Shown piece after piece: positions 1 through 7,005 of a stretch of 52,444 nt of DNA. Each line of letters starts with the position of its first letter. The first letter of the stretch is position 1. This DNA is from a bacterium. Its GTDB lineage: Bacteria > Patescibacteriota > Saccharimonadia > Saccharimonadales > UBA4665. The notes below the pieces were generated by a model that was not told the DNA's origin, did not search any database, and was given only the letters and a program-made list of their open reading frames with translations. A program made the position numbers and the translations under genes. The stretch spans positions 4,426-56,869 of the forward strand of contig JAKBGO010000003.1 in NCBI GenBank assembly GCA_021833065.1, given 5' to 3'.

Positions 1-14
1 TTTGACGCAATACT

Positions 15-352
15 TGGCTCCGGGGACTGGATTCGAACCAGCGACCTAGTGGTTACACTTTACCCGAAATTTTCATTTCGGTGTGGACTATATCATCATC
101 CATTATTAAATGGATGCAAGGCGCTATCTGAAGGATTATTGTTAGGCTCACCTTCTAGTCTCTGAACCTTCTAAAGTCTTTTAACCTAACCTTAGCTTGG
201 CTGCGGATTACCATATCATATTGATTTAGGTTTCCCGCAATTCACCTTGTTTTCACCAACTAATTACTTAATTGGGCTGCACATTTTGAACTAAACACCA
301 TAAATTTTAATGTTTCGTACAGCCACCCGCTCTACCGCTGAGCTACCCCGGA
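15..352 (-). tRNA. tRNA-Asn(GUU) interrupted by a group I intron
   Basis: Read on the minus strand, the 5' exon (352-319, 34 nt) and 3' exon (55-15, 41 nt) join into a 75-nt cloverleaf. The acceptor arm pairs TCCGGGG with CCCCGGA, the discriminator is G, and CCA is encoded. The D stem is GCTC/GAGC, the anticodon stem GGTGG/CCACT, the anticodon loop CTGTTAA, and the T arm GCTGG-TTCGAAT-CCAGT. The reconstituted anticodon is GTT, and the G discriminator suits Asn. The intron splits the anticodon between its second and third bases. Identity depends on the splice sites, which are supported by a good P1 helix containing the expected U-G wobble. Confidence 0.93.
56..318 (-). ncRNA. Group I self-splicing intron (263 nt) in the tRNA-Asn anticodon loop
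   Basis: Core elements appear in order on the minus strand. A GCGGGAAACCT-type segment lies near 229-240, AATCCGCAGCCAAGC near 195-209, GTTCAGAGACTAGA at 154-167 and GATATAGTCC near 85-95. The last two supply the P7 pairing GACTA/TAGTC. The guide sequence GTGCAGCC (275-282) pairs with the exon-intron junction GGCTGTAC, placing a U-G wobble exactly at the 5' splice site. The intron ends in G. An AT-rich hairpin with arms CGAAAT/ATTTCG lies close to the 3' end. There is no room for a homing endonuclease. The small size and anticodon-loop site resemble known bacterial tRNA group I introns (IC3-like, inferred). Confidence 0.92.
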
Positions 353-411
353 ATATTAATGAACAGATTGAATTATACAGAATCTGAACTGTCCACGCAA
401 GTAATTATAGA

Positions 412-879
412 CTATGAATAAGTTGATTTTTTGAGGGCTTGTTTAATTGATTTATCTTGATCTTTCTTTTTCAGTGTTTGTCTTTTGTCGTAATTTTTCT
501 TTCCCTTTCCAAGACCAATCTTAACTTTTATAAATCTACCGTTTGTATATATTTCAAGAGGTATTATTGTTCTTCCCTGTGTCTTCTTTTCAATTAACTG
601 ATTTATCTCTTTTCGCTTTGCCAATATCTTTCGAGTTCGAGTTTTATCTTGATCGGTTATTATAATTCCATTGGTTCCATAAATAGAAGCGTTTATTAAA
701 AACAGCTCCCCGTCTTTAACTGTTATATATGAACCTTTAAGGTCTCCATGTCCTAATCTTAGACTTTTAACTTCTGCGCCCGTTAACTCAATGCCGACTG
801 TTAAGGTTTCCTCGATAGAATAATCGAAAGTGGCCCTTCGGTTAACAAGCTGGTGTCTGTTTTCATTTTTCTTCTTCAT
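412..879 (-). CDS. smpB: SsrA-binding protein SmpB
   Basis: SmpB binds tmRNA (SsrA) and brings it to stalled ribosomes for trans-translation. The 155-aa product has the family's normal length. The N-terminal RRATFDYSIEET and the strongly conserved TGAEVKSLRLGHGDLKGSYI stretch (about residues 34-53) mark the OB-fold core. The C-terminal tail is rich in Lys (KKKDQDKSIKQALKK), as expected of the helix that enters the decoding centre. It starts one base after the stop of the upstream glycoside hydrolase, so the two are probably cotranscribed. No recognisable tmRNA gene was seen nearby. Identification is confident from the sequence pattern alone. Confidence 0.96.
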   Translation of the reverse strand: MKKKNENRHQLVNRRATFDYSIEETLTVGIELTGAEVKSLRLGHGDLKGSYITVKDGELFLINASIYGTNGIIITDQDKTRTRKILAKRKEINQLIEKKTQGRTIIPLEIYTNGRFIKVKIGLGKGKKNYDKRQTLKKKDQDKSIKQALKKSTYS

Positions 880-880
880 G

Positions 881-1963
881 CTAATTTTTACTAAATTCTT
901 TTACGGCAACATTCCAAAGACTAGGATCGTGAAGTATTATCATACGGTAGTACCAATACTCCGCTCCCCACATATCTACTGATTTCATTCCTGTTTTTTT
1001 AGCGAACTCAAAACTATATTTCAAATCTGATGCATTCATTGTTTTATTTTGTTGAGCAAGATTAACTTGGGTAATCGATTTTCCATCGGGTGGCCAGGCT
1101 TCAGCTTGCATTTCGTCAATTACCATGTTTTTACCCAGTATTATTTTCTGAATACCGGCTAAAAAGGCGTAATACCATGATGGAAATGGATAGGTTAAGT
1201 ATTGGTGTGTAATATTTGCGTCCCAAACTCTCGTGTAAATAGATATCGAATACATATCGGGTTTCGGATTACCTAATGGAATTCCTATCGCATTATTACT
1301 TCTACCTACGATTATAGGATGCCTGTTGTCTAATGATTTCACCAAATTATATTCGTGAACAAGTCTTTGTCTACTAAAGTTGGTGCATGTTCCAAAGCCT
1401 CTCAAAAAGTATTCGTTTTCCAATTGATAGTTTTGTAAGGCAGGTGAATTTTTGTATCTATTAACGATGGCTTTGATGAATGCATAAAGCTGTTTTTCCC
1501 AAGTAGCAGTCGGTTCATTGACAGCCCAGCTAGGTATATGACATTCCGGCCAACGAGGTTGTCTTAGGCCGACCGTAAGTGTCACTTTTGCGCCGTATTG
1601 TTCGGCTAACTTAAATTGCCAATCGAGGAGCGAGAAATCATAACTCTTGGAAGTCGGAGCCAAATCGGACCAGTATGATGTCAATCTGAACTGTCTGACA
1701 CCTATATTAAGTAAGGACTGCATAGTTGATTGAGGATTTAAGCCAAGCGACTCAGCGTAATCTGGAACGAAACTAACTCCATAGGTAATTGGTACTTTGC
1801 TTTCTGAGTGGATATACCACTCAGCTATGGAATACATAAAAATACTTAGTATAAATATAAGAAATAGTAAAATTACGACAATTTTATGCCATAATCCTCC
1901 GGCAAAGTATTTTTTCAGCCAGTTAAGCAATTTCTTCAAGCTTTTCTTAAGTAGTTTTGTCAT
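881..1963 (-). CDS. Membrane-anchored glycoside hydrolase, clan GH-A (cellulase/GH5-like) fold
   Basis: The 360-aa product has a basic N-terminus, one hydrophobic anchor at about residues 27-46, and an extracytoplasmic TIM-barrel-like domain. The segment QLENEYF (E184) fits the Asn-Glu acid/base site after strand 4. VIDEMQAEAW (E284) fits the strand-7 nucleophile of clan GH-A retaining glycosidases. Aromatic residues typical of sugar sites surround both. The substrate cannot be read from the sequence; a role on host or own cell-wall glycans is a guess. The gene is divergent from the GT2 gene with only 17 bp between their start codons, and it is followed directly by smpB. Confidence 0.7.
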   Translation of the reverse strand: MTKLLKKSLKKLLNWLKKYFAGGLWHKIVVILLFLIFILSIFMYSIAEWYIHSESKVPITYGVSFVPDYAESLGLNPQSTMQSLLNIGVRQFRLTSYWSDLAPTSKSYDFSLLDWQFKLAEQYGAKVTLTVGLRQPRWPECHIPSWAVNEPTATWEKQLYAFIKAIVNRYKNSPALQNYQLENEYFLRGFGTCTNFSRQRLVHEYNLVKSLDNRHPIIVGRSNNAIGIPLGNPKPDMYSISIYTRVWDANITHQYLTYPFPSWYYAFLAGIQKIILGKNMVIDEMQAEAWPPDGKSITQVNLAQQNKTMNASDLKYSFEFAKKTGMKSVDMWGAEYWYYRMIILHDPSLWNVAVKEFSKN

Positions 1964-1968
1964 ATAAT
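1963..1968 (+). promoter_or_regulatory. Candidate -10 box for the GT2 gene
   Basis: A perfect TATAAT lies 12 bp before the GT2 ATG and overlaps the first codon of the divergent hydrolase gene. A start about 7 nt further on would give a leader of only a few nucleotides. No convincing -35 was found. Confidence 0.4.
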
Positions 1969-1980
1969 TAATCTATCCGA

Positions 1981-2772
1981 ATGAAAATAAGTATCGTTAT
2001 TCCAGTATACAATGAAGAAGACACATTGAGGTCATGTCTTAACTCGATAGCTTCACAGACAGTTAAACCTGATGAGGTAATCGTAGTTGACAATAATTCC
2101 ACCGATGCTTCGGCCCAAATAGCTACTCAATTTGATTTTGTGAAGTTAATAACAGAGGAAAAACAAGGCATAGCCCATGCCAGAAACGCCGGTTTCGACT
2201 ATGCCAACGGGGATGTCGTCGGTCGGATTGATGCCGATACAATTATCAATGATGACTGGGTCGAAACAATAATCGATATCTTCAGAAATCAAGGAATTAG
2301 CGCTGTATCCGGTCAAGTTGGTTATTATGATGGTCTGTGGCCAAGATTTAACAGTGTTATAGACAATTTCTTTAGATCACGACTATCTAATAAAATGCTG
2401 GGTAATCTATTCCTTTACGGAGCCAGTATGGCAATAACCAAAGATGCTTGGAAAAAAATAAGAAAGTTGGTTTGTACCAGCGATATTATCCATGAAGACC
2501 TGGATCTAGCTATTCATTTAAATAGTCTTAACTTGAGAGTAGCTTATTCAAACAATCTGAAGGCCAACGTATCTTGTAGGCGTTTTTCGCGTACCATAAC
2601 GGAAGTCTCCGATTATGCCAACAAAACTGTCACAACCTATAGATTGCACAATAAGAAGCTTAGCCCGTATTTTTATGTAATCTGGTCCTCGCTTTTTATT
2701 TTTTATTGGTATGTATTTATCAATGCCATTTTCTACAAGAAAGATTTAAAGCGGAAATTAGCCGGAGTTTAG
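1981..2772 (+). CDS. Family 2 glycosyltransferase with C-terminal membrane segment
   Basis: GT-A fold enzymes of this family transfer sugar from a nucleotide-sugar donor to a lipid or glycan acceptor on the cytoplasmic membrane face. The 263-aa product opens with ISIVIPVYNEEDTLRSCLNS and VIVVDNNSTD, the donor-binding start of GT2. It carries GRIDADT, a DxD-type metal site, near residue 80. A GASMAITKDAW segment and a later HEDLDL acidic motif fit the acceptor-side catalytic region. Residues of about 225-250 are aromatic and hydrophobic, giving one likely membrane anchor. The last 15 bp overlap the 3' end of the convergent kinase gene. Acceptor and sugar are unknown. Confidence 0.85.
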   Translation: MKISIVIPVYNEEDTLRSCLNSIASQTVKPDEVIVVDNNSTDASAQIATQFDFVKLITEEKQGIAHARNAGFDYANGDVVGRIDADTIINDDWVETIIDIFRNQGISAVSGQVGYYDGLWPRFNSVIDNFFRSRLSNKMLGNLFLYGASMAITKDAWKKIRKLVCTSDIIHEDLDLAIHLNSLNLRVAYSNNLKANVSCRRFSRTITEVSDYANKTVTTYRLHNKKLSPYFYVIWSSLFIFYWYVFINAIFYKKDLKRKLAGV

Positions 2773-3282
2773 GTTTAAAAGTTTTAAAATTTCTTCTTTA
2801 GTATGTCGGTTCCCGTCAATTTTTATCGGTTTTTCGTTATCGTCCGGTTTTTGAAATTTTCCGGCAATTTTATCAAAAGTAGAGTCGTCCATGGCGCCAA
2901 GAACTCTCAAATTGTCTTGATTGAAGTCCCGGTAAGCACGTTGTTTTGATATATTTTTGTCTGTAGTTAACCAAATCAGGACCGTTTCAGCATCGTTCTT
3001 CTTAGCTAAGTTTCTTAGGAAGTCCCGATCTTTTTTCAGATTAATATTGGTATCAAACACCACGTCCTCTCTTCTCTGGAGATATGTTTCAATTTCAACA
3101 TCCAGTTCACGATATAGTTCTTCGGTATCTGATTCGGTAAAATCTTGTCCGCCGAATCTTGCTTTTCTCTCTAAGTCCACCCAGATATGTCTGGCATTAG
3201 TACTGTCTTTTATTAGCAGAGCAGTTGTAGTCTTGCCGGCTCCCGGATAGCCAACAAATAAATAAAGTCTTGGTTTTCTCAT
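2758..3282 (-). CDS. P-loop ATPase/kinase (AAA_33-like)
   Basis: This 174-aa protein has a clear Walker A motif, FVGYPGAGKTTTALL, at residues 8-22. A second motif, DVVFDTN, near residue 75 resembles the Walker B region of small-molecule kinases related to polynucleotide, gluconate and zeta-type kinases. The later QRAYRD segment fits the arginine-bearing lid. The substrate cannot be assigned. Its start overlaps the stop of the upstream lipid-kinase gene by 4 bp, so the two are translationally coupled. Its 3' end overlaps the convergent GT2 gene by 15 bp. No toxin-antitoxin partner is visible next to it, so I do not call it a zeta toxin. Confidence 0.7.
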   Translation of the reverse strand: MRKPRLYLFVGYPGAGKTTTALLIKDSTNARHIWVDLERKARFGGQDFTESDTEELYRELDVEIETYLQRREDVVFDTNINLKKDRDFLRNLAKKNDAETVLIWLTTDKNISKQRAYRDFNQDNLRVLGAMDDSTFDKIAGKFQKPDDNEKPIKIDGNRHTKEEILKLLNLNSG

Positions 3283-4247
3283 GTAGATATAAGTATTTTA
3301 GCCGGTTTAACGGCATTTTTAAAACTTATCAGGTTTTCTTTCTCTTCTAGTAAGTCGACTTCGCCATCGGTTTGTGCCATTAGATTTTCACCGATTACGG
3401 TATAGCTGACAGCTTGGTCATTTTTTGCTCTTAGATCAGGTTTAAATTTTCTCTGAGTAATTATTCTACCAAGTATCGATGCGCTTATATCATCGAATTC
3501 GTATATCCCGAATTCACGATTTAAAATATTGATATCTGACTTAAAAATCAGTCCGAATCTTTCGGATTTTGTTGCTATTAAATCTTGGATATTTAAAAAT
3601 TCGTCATAGCGGGCTCCGTATTCCTTAGCTTGAAAAACCGGTGTCGTTAAAAGCTTGGCATCGACTATAGACAGAGTCTCTCTAACTATTCTGTAAGCCC
3701 TTGGTCCGGAAATCTTTTGTCTGACTTTGTTTATTTGAGCTGCCATTAAAGCTGTTCTTCCGATTGAGAAAACATTATAGGCAACTGCCCGCTTGTTTTC
3801 ATTAATGTCTACTTCGATTGGGTAAATAGATGCTTCTTCCAAAGAGGAAAGATTATACTCGAGAAGCTGAGGGTATTTTTTCGGAGTCTGTTTTTTTATA
3901 TTGTAGCTAATATCCCTAGCTCCGCCGTAATAATCAGTTATGATATTGTATGCATAAGGGTTATCTATTATTCGGGTGGCTTCAAGAGTGTGATTAATTG
4001 TACCGTCTCCTCCTAGGATAACGATTGCGGTAGGAGTTTCTGCGACGCCTCTTTGAACCAAACGATCGACCGATTCCTCGACATTCCGGCCGGACTCCAC
4101 GATCTCAACGTCTTTAGTAGTCTCTTCGCTAATAAATTGGGCCAAGCTGTTTGCAGCTTTAGACAAACCCCGGCGATTAGAATTGCCGACTATTAGAAAT
4201 TTGTCAATTTGGCTAATAGGTCCACTTTCGTAGGCTCTATGTTTCAT
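3279..4247 (-). CDS. Diacylglycerol kinase-like lipid kinase
   Basis: The 322-aa product carries the hallmark ATP-binding motif ILGGDGTINHTLEA near residues 77-90, typical of the DAGK catalytic domain (YegS/DgkB-like). These enzymes phosphorylate a lipid hydroxyl at the inner membrane leaflet. An N-terminal FLIVGNSNRRG strand and a second beta-rich half ending in AQTDGEVDLL, a conserved region in these kinases, complete a normal two-domain layout. No membrane segment is visible, as expected for peripheral soluble DAGKs. It overlaps the next gene by 4 bp. The exact lipid substrate is not determined by sequence. Confidence 0.82.
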   Translation of the reverse strand: MKHRAYESGPISQIDKFLIVGNSNRRGLSKAANSLAQFISEETTKDVEIVESGRNVEESVDRLVQRGVAETPTAIVILGGDGTINHTLEATRIIDNPYAYNIITDYYGGARDISYNIKKQTPKKYPQLLEYNLSSLEEASIYPIEVDINENKRAVAYNVFSIGRTALMAAQINKVRQKISGPRAYRIVRETLSIVDAKLLTTPVFQAKEYGARYDEFLNIQDLIATKSERFGLIFKSDINILNREFGIYEFDDISASILGRIITQRKFKPDLRAKNDQAVSYTVIGENLMAQTDGEVDLLEEKENLISFKNAVKPAKILIST

Positions 4248-4294
4248 TGCTATATTATATCATAAATAGCCTATTTTATCAATCCTTGAGTAGA

Positions 4295-4552
4295 TTATTT
4301 TATCAAGCTATGTTTTTTTAAAGAAGCATCGATTCTTGGTCTGTCAAAGCCAATAACAATGTCGCCTTCGATATCTAGTACGGGAATTCCCCGCTGGCCG
4401 CTTTTGTTAACTGCTTCCATTCCAAAATTAGGGTCTTTTTCAACATCGCGTTCCTCGTAAGCAACACCTGACTTAGTTAAATATTCCTTGGCGGCATGAC
4501 AAAAGGCACACCATACTGCACTGTATACAATTACTTTTGGTTGATTATCCAT
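4295..4552 (-). CDS. Glutaredoxin-like thiol-disulfide protein
   Basis: The 85-aa protein has a thioredoxin fold with a CxxC redox centre, VWCAFCHAAK (C15 and C18). The cis-proline segment is RGIPVLDI and a GFDRPRI segment follows; both are usual in NrdH/glutaredoxin-like proteins. It probably supplies electrons to a reductase such as ribonucleotide reductase, or repairs protein disulfides. The active-site CAFC differs from the CPYC of classical glutaredoxins and the CVQC of NrdH, so the electron donor is uncertain. It diverges from the ATP synthase operon, with 117 bp between the start codons. Confidence 0.85.
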   Translation of the reverse strand: MDNQPKVIVYSAVWCAFCHAAKEYLTKSGVAYEERDVEKDPNFGMEAVNKSGQRGIPVLDIEGDIVIGFDRPRIDASLKKHSLIK

Positions 4553-4669
4553 ATATTTATTAAAATTCCTATGCTCTTATCGTAAATGATTGTCATTAAT
4601 CAGTCAATAAACTATTACTTTTCAATCAAATATGTTAATCTGTTTATGAAAGTAAAAAGTATAATTTAA

Positions 4670-4939
4670 GTGGGTCAAAAAGCTTCTAAAGATTACCAAG
4701 TTCAAAAGATTTTTAATCTTTCGGTATTTGGTATGAGCCTACAGCTTTTAATTTCAATATTAGCGCCTTTATTCATTGGTTCAGCGATTGATAATCATTT
4801 TAAAACCAAACCTTTATACACATTAATTGGTTTAGTGGTTGGCATATCGCTGTCGGTTGTGGTTATATGGAATTCGTATAAGAGTTTAACCAGCAACACA
4901 TTACTGGATAATAAGATAAACAAGGAAGATAAGCAGTAA
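4670..4939 (+). CDS. AtpI-like F1Fo ATP synthase assembly protein
   Basis: This short 89-aa membrane protein has two hydrophobic segments (about residues 20-40 and 48-68) joined by FIGSAIDNHFKTKPLYTLIGLVVGISLSV. That spaced-glycine and Asp-Asn-Thr-Lys-Pro pattern belongs to the AtpI/ATPase_gene1 family, which assists c-ring assembly. It starts with GTG and lies 5 bp upstream of atpB as the first gene of the operon, the usual place for atpI. A TATAAT at 4660-4665 sits only 4 bp before the GTG, so the message may be leaderless or start elsewhere; a later ATG at 4732 would cut off the basic N-terminus. Confidence 0.72.
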   Translation: MGQKASKDYQVQKIFNLSVFGMSLQLLISILAPLFIGSAIDNHFKTKPLYTLIGLVVGISLSVVVIWNSYKSLTSNTLLDNKINKEDKQ

Positions 4940-4944
4940 ATATA

Positions 4945-5739
4945 ATGTTAGGAATGTTTAAGTTGATCGCCGACAGTGGCCCAATAGTTCATATTGCCCC
5001 GGGTGTTATTTTCCATATCGGCAAATATGCCATTACAAACTCTGAGTTTTATGGTTGGATTTCTCTAATAGTTATCTTTATATTGCTGGTAATTGCTGCT
5101 AGAAAAATAACTATTTTTCCTAAAAAGGGTCCACTTCAATTAGTCGAAGTAACCACTGAGTTTATTATCAATACCGTTGAAACAAGTTTTGAAGATAAAG
5201 ATAAAGCCAAAAAATATCGACCCTATTTCGTAACTTTGTTTTTCTTTATACTTCTCAATAACTGGCTTGGATTATTGCCTTTTGTCGGAGAGGGATTTAC
5301 GTTGATGGGTTTTCCAATACTAAGACCATTTACAGCAGATTTAAACGCTACCTTCGCGATGGGCGCGATTACTATGATTTATGTTTACTACTCTTCTATT
5401 AAGGAATCAGGTGGATTCATTGATTATTTAAAGCATTTTTTTGTCGGCAGTCCTAAAAATCCCCTATTTTTGATTATTGGAATACTTGAAATGATCACAG
5501 ACATCACTCGAGTTCTTAGTTTATCGCTTCGACTTTTCTTAAATATAGCTATCGGTGAAATCGTGATTGCTGTTTTTTCTTATTTGGGACATATCTTGGC
5601 ACCGCTAACAGCTCTTCCCTTTACCTTGATTGAACTTTTTGTTACGGCACTTCAAGCTTATATCTTTACAATATTATCAGTCATGTACCTTGCTATTGTT
5701 GTTAATCACAAGTCTGAGGAACACGCCGAAACGACTTGA
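4945..5739 (+). CDS. atpB: ATP synthase Fo subunit a
   Basis: The 264-aa integral membrane protein forms the proton half-channels and faces the c-ring. It has about five to six hydrophobic helices. The segment LSLSLRLFLNIAIGE carries the essential stator arginine that releases the proton from the c-subunit carboxylate. LLNNWLGLLPF and the final LQAYIFTILSVMYL stretches are typical of the family. The C-terminus ends in HKSEEHAETT, a slightly charged tail. It follows the AtpI-like gene by 5 bp and precedes the c-subunit gene by 78 bp. Confidence 0.96.
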   Translation: MLGMFKLIADSGPIVHIAPGVIFHIGKYAITNSEFYGWISLIVIFILLVIAARKITIFPKKGPLQLVEVTTEFIINTVETSFEDKDKAKKYRPYFVTLFFFILLNNWLGLLPFVGEGFTLMGFPILRPFTADLNATFAMGAITMIYVYYSSIKESGGFIDYLKHFFVGSPKNPLFLIIGILEMITDITRVLSLSLRLFLNIAIGEIVIAVFSYLGHILAPLTALPFTLIELFVTALQAYIFTILSVMYLAIVVNHKSEEHAETT

Positions 5740-5817
5740 TAGAATAGAAGATTTCTGGAACAATGTATAGGTAAAGACAATATTATAAAAAAGTAGAAAA
5801 AAGGAGTTTTAAAACAG

Positions 5818-6045
5818 ATGATTTTAGCTACAGCAGTTAATACGGCAATTATAGCCAAGGGTTTGATGATTGCCGGTGGATTTATTGGTCCAGGTATAGG
5901 TATTGGTTTAATTGGAGGCAACTACCTTCAAGCAGTTGGTCGAAACCCGGAAGCCGCTAAGTTTTTAGGACAGGCTTTGATTTTCGTAGCAATCGTAGAG
6001 TTGTTCGGTCTGCTCGCCTTTGCTTCAATCTTTATTGTCAAATAA
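5818..6045 (+). CDS. atpE: ATP synthase Fo subunit c
   Basis: This is the 75-aa c-ring hairpin. Helix 1 is glycine-rich (GPGIGIGLIGG), the polar loop contains GRNPEA, and helix 2 carries the ion-binding Glu in FVAIVELFGLL. Where Na+-translocating c subunits have Gln in helix 1 and Ser or Thr after the Glu, this protein has Ile and Leu, so it is predicted to be proton-coupled. An AAGGAG ribosome site lies about 11 nt before the ATG. The 78-bp spacer ahead is the longest gap in the operon, which may help the high translation needed for a multicopy subunit. Confidence 0.96.
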   Translation: MILATAVNTAIIAKGLMIAGGFIGPGIGIGLIGGNYLQAVGRNPEAAKFLGQALIFVAIVELFGLLAFASIFIVK

Positions 6046-6062
6046 GTTTTTAAAAATACGAG

Positions 6063-6593
6063 ATGGGTTTTATATTCAATAATTTTGCTTCTAATTCAAG
6101 CGGTTTATCCGCTCTTGGGGTTAGTGGTTCCGCTTTTATCATACAGTTAATAACTTTTATCTTGGGTTATTTGGTATTGAAAAAGTGGGCGTTTCAACCG
6201 ATTATTAGAATGCTTGATGAAAGACGGAAGAAAATTGAACAAGGAGTAACCCTTGGTGATCAAATGCTAAAAAAAGAAAAAGAATTGGAAGAAAAAGTAA
6301 GTCATGAACTTCATCAGTCCAGAATAAAAGCCGATAAAATTATTCTAGACGCTGAAGAATCGGCTAAAGATATCGTTAAAAAGGCTGAAGACGATGCTGT
6401 TTCAAAAGCCGACAACATCCTAAAAGAAGCTAAAGAAAAAATTAATTCCGAAGCATCGGTAATGAAACAGAAACTTGAATCAGACATCCTAAATCTTATC
6501 AGCGAAACTTCTGGCGCGATATTAAAGAAAAAACTTGATAGCAATGAAGACAAGGTCTTGATCGAGAAAACTTTAAAGGAACAACAGGTCTAG
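6063..6593 (+). CDS. atpF: ATP synthase Fo subunit b
   Basis: The 176-aa peripheral stalk subunit has one N-terminal membrane helix (about residues 22-42), then QPIIRMLDERRKKIEQG and a long, charged helical stretch. That stretch is rich in Lys, Glu and Ala with coiled-coil periodicity and runs to the C-terminus. This layout is the normal b-subunit dimer that holds the F1 head still through the delta subunit. The gene lies 17 bp after atpE and 3 bp before atpH. No second b or b' subunit gene is present, so a homodimer is expected. Confidence 0.94.
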   Translation: MGFIFNNFASNSSGLSALGVSGSAFIIQLITFILGYLVLKKWAFQPIIRMLDERRKKIEQGVTLGDQMLKKEKELEEKVSHELHQSRIKADKIILDAEESAKDIVKKAEDDAVSKADNILKEAKEKINSEASVMKQKLESDILNLISETSGAILKKKLDSNEDKVLIEKTLKEQQV

Positions 6594-6596
6594 ATT

Positions 6597-7004
6597 ATGT
6601 CAGCCGATAGATTAAAATTATCTAAGACAATAGCCAAAAAAAGTCTCGACGGTTCTATTAATAGTAGAAGGCTGAGTATGGCTGTAGCAGAATACGTTTT
6701 AAGCAATAATCTAATTGATGATCTTGAGTCAATAATCAGAGATGTTAGTGTTTATCGGCTGGCTGAAGGAGTGTTAGATGTTAAGCTCTACTCTGCTTTT
6801 CCGTTGGATAAAAACAGTCTCACTGGAATCAAAGCTTTGATTAAGTCTCATTTTCCTGAAACCAATAAAATAATCATTGATGAAATTACAGACAAGAGTT
6901 TAGTCGGTGGTGTAAAAATAGAGTTTCCAACCCATGTTTTGGATTTATCAGTAAAAAACAAATTGAATCAGTTGATTAGATTTACTTCAAAGGAAAGGAT
7001 TTAA
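6597..7004 (+). CDS. atpH: ATP synthase F1 subunit delta, short form
   Basis: The C-terminal [28 protein letters not shown] is the conserved end of delta/OSCP, which links the b stalk to the top of F1. At 135 aa it is about 40 residues shorter than usual delta subunits (about 175-180 aa). The missing part is from the N-terminal helical domain, which normally binds alpha-subunit N-termini. The start ATG at 6597 is 3 bp after the atpF stop and no upstream in-frame start exists within that gap. I therefore read this as a genuinely compact delta, though truncation cannot be excluded by eye. Confidence 0.85.
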   Translation: MSADRLKLSKTIAKKSLDGSINSRRLSMAVAEYVLSNNLIDDLESIIRDVSVYRLAEGVLDVKLYSAFPLDKNSLTGIKALIKSHFPETNKIIIDEITDKSLVGGVKIEFPTHVLDLSVKNKLNQLIRFTSKERI

Positions 7005-7005
7005 A

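Noticed and set aside
353-411. tmRNA next to smpB
   Set aside because: Neither this 59-bp gap nor the tRNA-intron region shows a tRNA-Ala-like end with a tag reading frame. The tRNA there is Asn with a group I intron.
2957-3250. Plus-strand ORF of 97 codons
   Set aside because: It lies wholly inside the P-loop kinase gene on the other strand, and its product has no recognisable pattern; it is a shadow frame.
2758-3282. Zeta-type toxin
   Set aside because: The Walker A matches, but no antitoxin gene is adjacent, and the gene is coupled to a lipid-kinase gene.
5818-6045. Sodium-driven ATP synthase
   Set aside because: The c subunit has Ile and Leu where Na+ enzymes have Gln and Ser/Thr, so proton coupling is the better reading.
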